64,000 nucleotides of DNA from Chryseobacterium sp. E1. Its GTDB lineage: Bacteria; Bacteroidota; Bacteroidia; Flavobacteriales; Weeksellaceae. Below the pieces are notes generated by a model. It made no database searches. It worked only from the letters and a program-made list of their open reading frames with translations, and had not been told where the DNA came from. Shown one piece after another: positions 37,962-51,564 of the stretch. The stretch covers positions 1,896,501 through 1,960,500 of the forward strand of contig CP078104.1 in NCBI GenBank assembly GCA_019203745.1, given 5' to 3'. The translations under genes and the position numbers were made by a program. The first letter of the stretch is position 1. The number at the start of each line of letters is the position of its first letter.

Positions 37962-39943
37962 TTAAAATTTCATCCTCTGAATTCTCACTGCATTTAAAAT
38001 TGCGAGCAGGGCGACTCCTACATCGGCAAATACTGCTTCCCACATCGTTGCCAGACCTCCTGCTCCGAGAATGAGCACAACAGCTTTTACAGCAAAAGCT
38101 AAGATGATATTCTGCCAAACGATTTTTTTAGTCTGTTTACCGATATTAATTGCCATCGGGATCTTACTGGGTTTATCATCCTGAATCACCACGTCTGCCG
38201 TCTCAATGGTAGCATCACTTCCCAGACCTCCCATTGCAATCCCTACGTCACTCAAGGCTACTACAGGGGCATCATTCACTCCGTCACCAACGAAGGCCAC
38301 GGTTTGGTTTCCGGCTTTAATTTCTTTGACCTTATTCACTTTGTCCTCAGGTAACAGATCTCCGAATGCATTGTCTATACCCAGCTGATCAGCAACATAT
38401 TTCACAACAGTACTTTTATCTCCGCTCAGCATGGTGGCTTTTACCTTCATTTTATGCAGATTGTCTACTGTGGCTTTGGCATCTTCTTTTATGCTGTCTG
38501 CAATGGTGATATATCCTGCAAATTTTTGATCATAAGCTACAGCAATAAGGGTGTAGACAATATTGGAATGGTTGAGGTCATAACGGATATTAAATTTATC
38601 CATCAGCTTAAAGTTCCCCACCAAAAGTTCTTTGCCGTTCACTGTTGCTTTCAGTCCGTGGCCTGCAATTTCTTCTACATTTTCCAATGGAATAGAGTAA
38701 TTGATATCCCCTACGTAATTGTGAATGGCTGTAGCTACCGGGTGGGTACTTTTGCTTTCCAGAACGTTAACCAGCTGAAGGATTTCATCTTTATTAAATC
38801 CAGGGCTCATACTTACTTCCTGAACTTTGAAGACTCCTTCCGTCATGGTTCCGGTTTTATCCATTACCACATTCTGAATTTCTGCAATACTATCAAGGAA
38901 ATTACTTCCTTTAAACAAAATTCCGTTTCGGCTTGCTGCTCCTATTCCCCGAAATATCCTAATGGAATTGAGATCACAAGGGCACAAGGGCAAGAGATTA
39001 CAAGGAAGATCAATGCTCTGTACAGCCAGTCTCTGAACTGATAATCGCTGACAAAGAAATAAGGCAGTAAACAGATTGCTATTGCCAGAACTACAACAAT
39101 TGGGGTATAGACCTTGGCAAATTTTCTGATGAACAGTTCCGTAGGAGCTTTCTGCGCTGTTGCATTCTGTACCAGCTCTAATATTTTGCTCAGCTTACTG
39201 TCTTCATAGGCAGTGGTTATCTTTACAAGGGCGATACTGTTCATATTGATCATTCCGGCCAATACGACTTCCCCTTTATTTTTAGTATCAGGTTTACTTT
39301 CCCCTGTTAAAGCTGCCGTATTGAACGAGGCTGAATCTGAAAGCAGTTCACCGTCCAACGCCAGTTTCTCACCGGGTTTCAGCTGAATAACGTCTCCTAC
39401 TTTCGCTTCTTTTGCTTTAATCGTTTTCGGCTGGTTATTTTCCATGATGGTCACCTCGTCGGGACGCTGATCCAGTAAAGCTTTTATGTTTCCTTTTGCT
39501 CTGGTGACGGCCATAGACTGAAACACTTCACCTACAGCATAAAACAGCATTACAGCTACTCCTTCAGGATATTCTCCAATGGCAAACGCACCAATGGTTG
39601 CAATGCTCATCAGGAAGAATTCTGAAAACACATCTCCTTTGATGATACTTTTAAAGGCATCCTTCAACACAGGAAATCCGACAGGGATGTAGGCTGCCAG
39701 GAACCATACCAACCGTACCCAGCCTGTAAACCATTCGGGTTTTATATAATTATCAAAAGCAATTCCCAATAGGAGGATGGCAAAGGATATAATCGCCGGG
39801 AGAAACATCTGGAAGATGGTCTGATCGCCGGTATCATGGGAGTGATCATGCCCGTCATGGTCATGTCCGTCTCCTTCTGAATGATTGTGTGTGTGTCCTT
39901 TTGTATCTGGTTTTTCCGGGGTTGTACTACAGCATTTTTCCAT
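37962..39943 (-). CDS. P1B-type heavy-metal ATPase, Zn/Cd/Pb type (frame break)
   Basis: An ATP-driven pump that exports divalent heavy metals. The N-terminus has a His-rich stretch (NHSEGDGHDHDGHDHSHD) instead of a Cys-type HMA domain. Visible motifs are the actuator loop ALTGESKPD, the membrane metal site CPC in FLVISCPCALVISIPLGYFG, the phosphorylation site DKTGT in VVMDKTGTMTEG, an HP motif (STHPVATAIH), and the hinge GDGVNDAPVVALSDVGIAMG. CPC with these features fits the P1B-2 (Zn/Cd/Pb) group. A break near 38945-38990 splits the gene; merged length is about 660 codons. It is the last gene of the efflux block. Confidence 0.9.
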
Positions 39944-39987
39944 AACTGATATTTTTATACAAATTTAGGGTTGAGACTGATGCAATG

Positions 39988-40405
39988 CTATTGCAAACTT
40001 TCAAGACAGTTTTCGCAGATTCCTTTTGCAAAGAGTCTTATTTCATCAATCCTGAAATTGGTCTGTATATTTTCAGGGAAGGAAATATCTTCTTTACAGG
40101 TGGTCTGCTTACATATTTTACAATAGAAGTGCAGGTGCCAGTCTTTATGTGTTTTTTCATCACAATCATCCTCACATAGCTTATACTTTGTAGTTGTATT
40201 TTCCTGTATGCTGTGAACAATTCCTTTTTCTTCAAAGGTTTTTAAGGTTCTGTAAATCGTAATCCGGTCTGCATTGTCGAAATGATTTTCTATTTCAGAA
40301 AGAGACAGGGCTGCTTCCTGGGAGCTTAAAAATCATATACCAGAATCCTCATACTGGTAGGTTTGGTATTTTTATCAATGAGCTTGTTTTCTATGTCTTT
40401 TTCAT
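39988..40405 (-). CDS. Fur-family metalloregulator (frame breaks)
   Basis: A small repressor of about 140 residues. The winged-helix reads SMRILVYDFLSSQEAALSLS and ADRITIYRTLKTFEEKGIVH; the dimerisation domain has the metal site DWHLHFYCKICKQTTC and a second CxxC in KGICENCLESLQ. Two missing bases, near 40395 and 40340, break the frame, so it is easily missed. The family (Fur/Zur) senses Fe or Zn. Its place between a Zn-type P1B-ATPase and a CDF exporter, both efflux genes, points to a zinc-type regulator of this cluster (inference). Confidence 0.78.
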
Positions 40406-40423
40406 GTTTTCACAATTTGAATA

Positions 40424-41325
40424 TTACAGATGGGACTCATTCTCTTCGTAGCCTTCATCTTCTATCTGAAAAGTTGTGTGACTGATCTTAAATGTATTCA
40501 CTGTTTCCTCCGTCAAAATTTTCAACAGCTGATTTTGTGAAGCTCCGGCTTCTTTCACAACATGGGCACTCATGGCATTTACCCCTGAAGTAAGGGACCA
40601 TACGTGAAGATCATGAATATTTTTTACTCCCGGAATCTTCTCCAATGATTTGCGTAACCCATGGATATCCACATCTTTCGGGGTTCCTTCCAGTAATACA
40701 TTGACGGCTTCTTTTAAAAGTCTCCATGTTCTTGGAAAGATCAATAGTCCGATTGCTGCTGAGATCAAAGGATCGGCATAATACCAACCGGTTGTCAACA
40801 TGATAATTCCTGCAATCATAACGCCAACTGATGTTAACATGTCTGAAAGAACCTCAAAGTAAGCTCCTTTCATATTCAGGCTGCCTTCTGAATCTTTCCT
40901 CAGAATCATCATTCCTGCAATGTTTACGATCAATCCGATCCCCGCTACAATCAGCATCGACTTGCTCTGTACTTCCGGTGGATTCTGAAAACGCTGATAG
41001 GCTTCAAATAAAACATATAAAGAAATTCCTAGTAATACGACTGCATTGATGACTGCAGCTAATATTTCAGTACGGTAATAACCATATGTTCTGGAAGGAT
41101 CAGCTTTTCTCTCTCCTATTTTAATGGCAATGAATGCCAGCAATAATCCTACAACATCAGTGAGCATATGGGCTGCATCTGCCAGCAGTGCAAGACTGTT
41201 GGTCACTATTCCCCTATGACCTCAGCAATGAGATAGGTACCGCTCAGGCAGAGTACAATCAAGAGGTTCTTTTTATGTCTGCCTGCAGCAGAGGGAGTCT
41301 GTATTTGTGTTGGGGTGGTTTCCAT
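40424..41325 (-). CDS. CDF family cation efflux transporter (frame break)
   Basis: Cation diffusion facilitators exchange cytoplasmic Zn, Co or Cd for protons. The start at 41325 (METTPTQ) gives an N-terminal segment that joins the annotated frame at GGIVTNSLALLADAAHML after restoring one C near 41218. Transport-site residues are visible in SLALLADAAHMLTD (Asp/His in helix 2) and YFEVLSDMLTSVG (helix 5). The cytoplasmic C-terminal domain begins near HGLRKSLEKIPGVKNIHDLH and ends with a His-containing tail (YEENESHL). The CzcD type fits the neighbouring CzcA and CzcB. Confidence 0.88.
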
Positions 41326-41339
41326 ATTATTTCTATGGT

Positions 41340-42233
41340 TTAATTACATTTCATAGTAAGATGTATTTTCTTTTTTAAAGGAACGTTCTGCTCCCCAATC
41401 ATCTGCCGGATATTAATTTCAATGGTTTGTGCCAAAGAGGTCACCGGAGTGTCTACAGGTCTGTTTTCAAACGGATCCTGCATAATGATCGACGTTTTCT
41501 CTATTGCAATAAATACAATCGGGATCAGGAATGTGACCAACATTTCAACGGCCAGCTGTGAATCATCAAGCCCAAAAGGCAGGATAACAGCAAACACATA
41601 GATCAGGATATGTACCAATACACTGTAAGATCTTGGAAAGACTGTATTCTTCAGCCTTTCACATTTTCCCATACTGTCACAGAGTCTGGTGATGATGTCA
41701 TTCAGTTGCATTTGCTGGAAATCAGTCAGTCCTTTGGAAACCGCAATATCTCTCAGCTGTTTGGAATGGGCATCGAGAAGTGCATTGGGAATGTTTATAG
41801 CCTTGATCTGATGCTGTTCCATGTACTGCTGTACCTTTTGAGAAAATGGCAGTTTTCTGAGCGATTCACCAAGGGCATACGTCCAGATGATCTGCCTTTC
41901 TGCAAAGTCTTTTACCGTTTTTTCATCTCCTGCAGGCATAAACTGTATTATAAGCCTTACAAAGGTTCTGGAATCATTGACAATAGCTCCCCACACCGTT
42001 CTTGCCTCCCACCATCTTTCGTAGGACTGGGAAGTACGAAAAGCCAGCAACAGTGATACCGCTGTACCTAAAAGTGCCGGAATATTCAACGGAAGGGAGA
42101 TCTTCTGAAACCATGGCAGCATGTCTAAAAGACCAATAGCCACAGCAAATATTCCAATGAACAGAATTTGAGATTTTATTTCACGGATGAAATACCAGAC
42201 TGATATTTTTTGTTTAATAGCATACAAGGTCAT
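41340..42233 (-). CDS. Bestrophin-like anion channel family protein
   Basis: An intact 297-residue membrane protein of the bestrophin-like (YneE/UPF0187) family. Two hydrophobic N-terminal helices (SQILFIGIFAVAIGLLDML and NIPALLGTAVSLLLAFRT), then the family motif TSQSYERWWEARTVWGAIVN, and two C-terminal helices (VHILIYVFAVILPFGL, AVEMLVTFLIPIVFIAIE) followed by the conserved DPFENRPVDTP, which supplies the calcium-clasp-like acidic loop. Bacterial members form pentameric ion channels. Its place inside a heavy-metal efflux block is unusual; it may balance charge during cation export, but that is inference. It starts 165 bases after the CzcB stop. Confidence 0.85.
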   Translation of the reverse strand: MTLYAIKQKISVWYFIREIKSQILFIGIFAVAIGLLDMLPWFQKISLPLNIPALLGTAVSLLLAFRTSQSYERWWEARTVWGAIVNDSRTFVRLIIQFMPAGDEKTVKDFAERQIIWTYALGESLRKLPFSQKVQQYMEQHQIKAINIPNALLDAHSKQLRDIAVSKGLTDFQQMQLNDIITRLCDSMGKCERLKNTVFPRSYSVLVHILIYVFAVILPFGLDDSQLAVEMLVTFLIPIVFIAIEKTSIIMQDPFENRPVDTPVTSLAQTIEINIRQMIGEQNVPLKKKIHLTMKCN

Positions 42234-42398
42234 GTATTAAATATTATAAAAACGTTATTTTTAAAACCATCTTGGGCTCTTATCAGGAAAGGTTCAGGTG
42301 TTTTGTAAGATCATCTTTACTTTCCCGCAGCCGGTTTTTATAATAAGTCCGTAAACAGTTCTAATTTACGCATAAAAAATCGACATTGAGCGGATTCA

Positions 42399-43622
42399 TT
42401 AATGTTCATGCTCCCGGAATTCACCAGTTTAGCATTCACAAAAAGGCTCCTTTTACCACAATTTCAACATTGCCCGGAATATTTCCTACGGGTGTGATCG
42501 CTGTATATCCCATATCTGAAGTTCCTTTTACCACTTCAATTTTCTCGAAGTTTAAAGTTTTCGGATGTGGTTTCCCTTTTCGTCATGTTCTTCCTCCGCT
42601 TTTTTATCTGTCTGTACAAAAACATAATATTTACCGTCTGCTTCTACAATAGCCTCGGTAGGTACAGCAGGTGTGGTGCTTTTATCAAGGCTTACGATTC
42701 CTGTGATATTCATCCCGTCGATCAGCCCGGACTTATTTCCGATCACTTCGCAGTGCATAGAAATGGTCTTGCTTTCATTTTCAAAAGAAGATCCTATACT
42801 GTAAATTTTGGCATCGTATTCTGTTTCGGGGTTATTCGTCAGTTTAAAATGAACAATCTGCCCTACTTTCATTTTGGGAAGGTCTTTTTCAAATACCTGA
42901 AGATCCAGGTGAATGGAGCCGTTATCTATGACCGTAGCGACTGGTGAAGAAATATCCACATAACTTCCTATCTGCGCTGTAATACTACTGATAGTACCAC
43001 TGATTGGTGAAGTGATCACCAATCCCGATTTCATATTTCCATTATTGATTTTTCCGGGGTTTATTCCCATCATCTGAAGCTGCCTCAAAGGGAAGCTCTT
43101 TTGGTTCTCAATGTTTTCAGTTCCGCATCTGCGCTCTGAAGATTTTTCTTGGCCCCGGCATCGTTATCAAAAAGTTCTCTCTGCCTTCTGTATTCCTGTT
43201 CGGCATAGGTAATCCGGCTATTGGTTGTCAGATAATCTTCCTGAAGCTGAATGTATTCCGGATTGGCAATTGTTGCGATGACCTGTCCTTTTTTACAATG
43301 CTTCCTACCTGGATATTGATGGTTTTTATGATTCCTCCGTACAGGGAAGTAATAGTGGCTTTATTACTGTTGGGAACGCTCAGCAATCCGTTGGCTTTGA
43401 TTGTTGAGGTTAATTCTTTCATCTCTACCTTACCCAAAGCCACTCCTACAGACTTCATCTGTTCTTCCGTCAATGAAGCAATAGTTTCAGGGCCTTCTTC
43501 ATGAGCATGTTCTTTTTGCTCTGTTTTTTCAGGAGCCTTTTCTGCCGGAGTTTTTTTTTTCCACAGCTTATGACCAGCAGAGTGATCAGCATCATGGGTA
43601 TGATATTATATTTGAGTTTCAT
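42399..43622 (-). CDS. czcB: RND efflux periplasmic adaptor, CzcB/CusB family (frame breaks)
   Basis: A membrane-fusion protein linking the inner-membrane pump to the outer membrane. A lipoprotein signal (MLITLLVISC) is followed by EKTEQKEHAHEEGPE, a His-containing metal-binding leader. The barrel-sandwich hybrid begins with NKATITSLYGGIIKTINIQV and returns with SGLVITSPISGTISSITAQI. The beta-barrel has LPKMKVGQIVHFKLTN and the membrane-proximal domain PTEAIVEADGKYYVFVQ. The C-terminus reads VKGAFFVNAKLVNSGEHEH, adding another His/Glu tail. Breaks near 43555, 43290, 43095 and 42565 split the frame. It follows CzcA on the same strand. Confidence 0.86.
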
Positions 43623-43712
43623 ATTCGAATATTTATTTTTATAAGACCATATGCAGGTACCGGTTCCGCTTTTCTCTTTTTTCCTGTGTTTTCCGTTGAT
43701 ATTGATCTCATA

Positions 43713-48065
<4,353 letters not shown>

Positions 48066-48204
48066 GATTTGTATTTAATTTTTATTGAAAACAGATGCAC
48101 ACAGCATACAATGCTGCAGCAAAAATATCCTGAAAACCTCTGCAATGGTATTGCAAAGTTCTCAACACGTTCAGAAAGCATAACTTTCTAAAGATCAGTA
48201 GAAA

Positions 48205-48528
48205 TTAAATTTTAGGAGGCTGCCAGATAGGATCGTAAACCTGGTAAGCAAAATCGTTTTTGTGAAATAAGATTTTCTTTGAAAAATAAGCAGGAATCTG
48301 CTCAGGAATTTCCAGTAAAGGATCCATCCTGAATGCTGAAACTGTAATCTGACAACAGCTGCATGCACAAAGCGGTGAACAGACATCTCCTTTTTCAGTT
48401 GAATGGGAGTCCTGGATACTTAATGATATTTTTTTATTTCCTGAATCCAGCGGATGAGACACGTCTTCACATGGCATTAATGATAACGCCATGAAATAAA
48501 TTGCCAGTATCCATCTTAACAGGTTCAT
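48205..48528 (-). CDS. Small exported Cys-rich protein, DUF6660-like
   Basis: An intact 107-residue protein. MNLLRWILAIYFMALSLMPC is a signal-like start, and KGDVCSPLCACSCCQITVSA is a dense Cys cluster that probably binds metal. The C-terminus is IWQPPKI. I recall such proteins (DUF6660-type) upstream of CusA/CzcA-like genes in Flavobacteriia. Here it is the first gene of the metal-efflux block, about 140 bases before CzcA. A metal sensing or buffering role at the envelope is inferred from the cluster. Confidence 0.65.
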   Translation of the reverse strand: MNLLRWILAIYFMALSLMPCEDVSHPLDSGNKKISLSIQDSHSTEKGDVCSPLCACSCCQITVSAFRMDPLLEIPEQIPAYFSKKILFHKNDFAYQVYDPIWQPPKI

Positions 48529-48919
48529 TGTGACAAAGGTAAAGATTTTTTATAAAATGAGTAAATCTCTAAAGTTTTAAATATATGACAAAAATCAAAA
48601 CAATTAATGATTTCATCTATTTTTCAAAAACTATTTTTTTCACTGGATCGTTATTTATTATTCAAAAGAAATGCCATTCTCATCAGGTATTTTCTACCAT
48701 AAAACAAAAACCCGCAAATACGTTCAAATCACCGATAAACAAAGGATTTCCAATTAAAAAAGCAACACCTTTTGTATCTTTGTAAAAATTAATAATCACT
48801 TCTAAACAGATCTTCAATCTGCTATCACTCAAAAGAAGTCCTAAACCAATTCTCAAAAAAATTGAAAAAAATATTTTTCAGCAACCTGATATTACCCTTA
48901 ACTAATTTATATACAATAT
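48529..48919. other. Non-coding region between metal and toxin loci
   Basis: About 390 bases. A 66-codon frame at 48585-48785 lacks a plausible start context and family features. The region should hold the promoters of the metal-efflux block (minus) and the fibre-like gene (plus). Confidence 0.4.
48534..48541 (-). promoter_or_regulatory. -7 element upstream of the metal-efflux block
   Basis: TACCTTTG on the minus strand matches TAnnTTTG and ends only 5 bases before the ATG at 48528, implying a very short leader or leaderless transcript. No clear TTG is seen at -33. Confidence 0.45.
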
Positions 48920-49883
48920 ATGAAACGTACTTTACTGATTGCCACAATGGCGGTCTCAGGTCTTATTTATGCACAAAATGCTGCAGGAATAACCATCCAT
49001 GACACCAGAAGTATCAATGGGCTACCCGCTGCCTATAGCCATGAGGTTAAGGCAGAGTTTAAACTTAGAGATGTAGTCGGAGTTCGGGGACAGGGAATTA
49101 CTCAGGAATGTTAACGATTGCACCCTGGTTTGATAATTCCGGAAATAAACGCCATCAGCTTAATTTTAATGATGGAGGAATCTTTTACAGAAATGGTTTA
49201 TCAACCGATCCTCAATGGGGAAACTGGAGCAAGCTTTTGCTTCAATCTAATGAAGGAAGGTCCGAATTGGTTCTTCTAACGACCCGGATTCTAACTCAGC
49301 TTCTTTATTAAGAGTATATGATACTCATGATGTGATGATGGAAGTTACCAATTCTTATGGAACATTTCAGATTGCGAAATCAGGTTGCAACGGTTGCTAT
49401 GGAGGTACGCCCGGTGACACTGTTTTAAGAAACCTGGGAAGTTCTCACAACATTATCATCGCTCAGCCTAATGATAATAATGATGGTAAAACGTTTGTCG
49501 GATTTCAGGATGCTACCCGTGGAATCTGGATCAAGTTCCTGAATAACGGAATCGCAAAATTCGATGGAAAAATTCATGCCAAGGAAATTGAAGTAAAAGC
49601 GAATGTTTGGGCTGATTATGTATTTAAAAAAGATTATCAACTGAAATCTTTGGAAGAAGTAGCAAAACACATTGAGAATAAAGGGCATCTTCCCAATATT
49701 CCTTCAGCTGAAGAAGTATTGAAAAACGGAATTAATGTGGCTGAAATGGATGCCAAACTTTTGGAAAAAATTGAAGAACTGACGCTTTATTCTATTGAGC
49801 AAAACAAGCAATTAAAAGTGCAGTCTGAAGAGATCAAAGAATTAAAAGCGCAAGTACAGCAACTTCTTTCCACAAAAAAGTAA
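48920..49883 (+). CDS. Exported tail-fibre/knob-like protein 1 (frame breaks)
   Basis: The signal peptide LLIATMAVSGLIYAQ is followed by a domain with IHDTRSINGLPAAYSH and, after correction near 49105, MLTIAPWFDNSGNKRHQLNF, resembling pyocin-knob modules of phage and tailocin fibres. The C-terminus is a beta-helix/chaperone-like region (ADYVFKKDYQLKSLEEVAKH, GHLPNIPSAEEVLKNGINVA) and a coiled coil (KVQSEEIKELKAQVQQLL). This C-terminal module is very common in Bacteroidetes fibre-like surface proteins. It shares it with the next gene and precedes an RHS toxin, so it may be part of the same surface apparatus (inference). Confidence 0.65.
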
Positions 49884-49889
49884 ATACGT

Positions 49890-50972
49890 ATGAAAGTAAA
49901 ATTATTATCGATCGTCTTATTTACTTCATTTTTGACTTCCGCACAATTGTATACGCCATCCGGTACGGTACAGGCCTCATCTAATAATCATATTGGTATC
50001 GGGACGAATACCCCGGCGGGAATCCTTGATATCAATGCCAACGGCAATATTCCTATCATCAGAGGTAACGGAGGTTACATCCCAACCGGACTAAGGTTTA
50101 TTGATGACTCCTACACACAATCCGGTCAGGTAAAGGAATGGAGCATCTGGAAAGGAAATACCTGGGCAAAAGGATTGGCCTTTATGAGATATGATGCCAT
50201 CAGCCCATGCAGTACAGGTATTTGTGATGTTCCTTTATTTTTAGCAGATAATGGTAATGTAGGGATCAATACCAATTCTCCTCAGGAAAAACTTTCTATT
50301 CACGGAAAACACGTAGGGACTTCTATTTTATTACATGCTGACAATGGCAGCAATGCTCCCTGCAGATTTAATGCTTTGGGCTTCTGAACCAGGATTAACT
50401 TATTCCGGTGTTGGTATTGGAAACAATATAAGGAATTATGTAGGTGGAGGAGCAAGCATGGAAAGAATCAATGCTTCAAAAGGAGGTTCATATATCCGGT
50501 TACTGGATAATGAGATCAATTTTAATCTGGTATCCAACACCGGAACCAAACATCAATCTCTGACTTTACATTCTAATGGGAATGCATCGTTACAAGGTAA
50601 ATTTGAGGTCAAAGAAATTAAAGTAACCTCAACGCCTACAGCTGATTTTGTTTTTGATGAGAACTATGACCTTCCGAAGTTAGAGGAAGTAGAGCAACAC
50701 ATCAGGGAGAAAAAACATCTTCCGGAAATTGCATCTGCACATGTAATGGAAAAAGAAGGAGTAAATATAGGTGAGTTTCAGATTAAACTTTTACAAAAAG
50801 TGGAAGAGCTCACTCTTTATTCGATCGAACAAAATAAGCAGCTGAAATCTCAGTCTGAAAAGATCCAGCAACTTCAGAAAGAAAATAAAGCTTTGAAGCT
50901 GCAATCTGAAGAGATTAACGAATTAAAAAAATAGTACAACAACTTTTAACGGAAAAAAATAAATCATCATGA
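49890..50972 (+). CDS. Exported tail-fibre-like protein 2 (frame breaks)
   Basis: The signal peptide SIVLFTSFLTSAQ precedes NHIGIGTNTPAGILDINANG and NVGINTNSPQEKLSIHGKHV, the GIGTxxP...L.I repeats typical of phage tail fibre-like proteins. The C-terminus, ADFVFDENYDLPKLEEVEQH to VEELTLYSIEQNKQLKSQSE, matches the preceding protein and ends in a coiled coil. A break near 50375 splits the main frame, and restoring one A near 50930 extends the end to KIVQQLLTEKNKSS with a stop overlapping the next start codon (ATGA at 50969). It is paralogous to gene 1 in its C-terminal 100 residues. Confidence 0.7.
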
Positions 50973-51442
50973 AAAGAAAATTACTTTCTGTATTTTCTCT
51001 GTTGATCGGGTTTTTCGGGTTTTCACAAACCGAAGTTTATTTCAAATATGATGAAGCAGGAAACCAGCGATACAGAGGAACCAATGCGGCAGCCAAGAAA
51101 GCCGATGAACTTGTCCCTAAAGAGATGAAATTACAGGAACAGGCTAAAACACAGCAAGCTCCTACCATGGATGAAAAAGCTTTCTGGAAACAAATCAGGC
51201 TTTATCCGGTTCCGGTAAATGACTACCTTACCATTGACTGGACTGAAGAGGTAGACGGGCTCATTGAATCTGTTTCACTTTATCAGCATAGTACGGTTCA
51301 TTGGAAGTTCCAGCAACAGAACATTCCGGGTCTGAACCGTCAGGTCAAAATTAATATGACAGGATATGACTGGGGTGTTTACATTCTACGCTTTACGCTG
51401 AAAGACGGAAGAGTCTTTGGTCGAAACGTAACTAAAAGATAA
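50969..51442 (+). CDS. Small T9SS-type exported protein of the RHS locus
   Basis: An intact 157-residue protein. The signal peptide LLSVFSLLIGFFGFSQ is followed by EVYFKYDEAGNQRYRGTN, an isolated YD-repeat-like motif, a charged linker and a C-terminal domain (YPVPVNDYLTIDWTEEVDGL to VYILRFTLKDGRVFGRNVTK), which has the shape of a T9SS type A sorting domain. Proteins like this frequently sit just before large RHS genes in Flavobacteriia. The start overlaps the stop of the preceding gene. It may prime or tether the RHS protein at the surface, which is an inference from order. Confidence 0.65.
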   Translation: MKRKLLSVFSLLIGFFGFSQTEVYFKYDEAGNQRYRGTNAAAKKADELVPKEMKLQEQAKTQQAPTMDEKAFWKQIRLYPVPVNDYLTIDWTEEVDGLIESVSLYQHSTVHWKFQQQNIPGLNRQVKINMTGYDWGVYILRFTLKDGRVFGRNVTKR

Positions 51443-51564
51443 AGTATAGAACAAAAATTGAAGTATTGAAAGATTTAGAATGAGTCTTTCCCTTTATTCA
51501 ATATCATTTCTATCTAACGATTATCATTTATTAATTATCATTTATTAAAACAATTAATACAACA

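Noticed and set aside
48585..48785. 66-codon plus-strand frame
   Set aside because: No start-site support, no signal peptide, no family match, and it lies in a promoter region.
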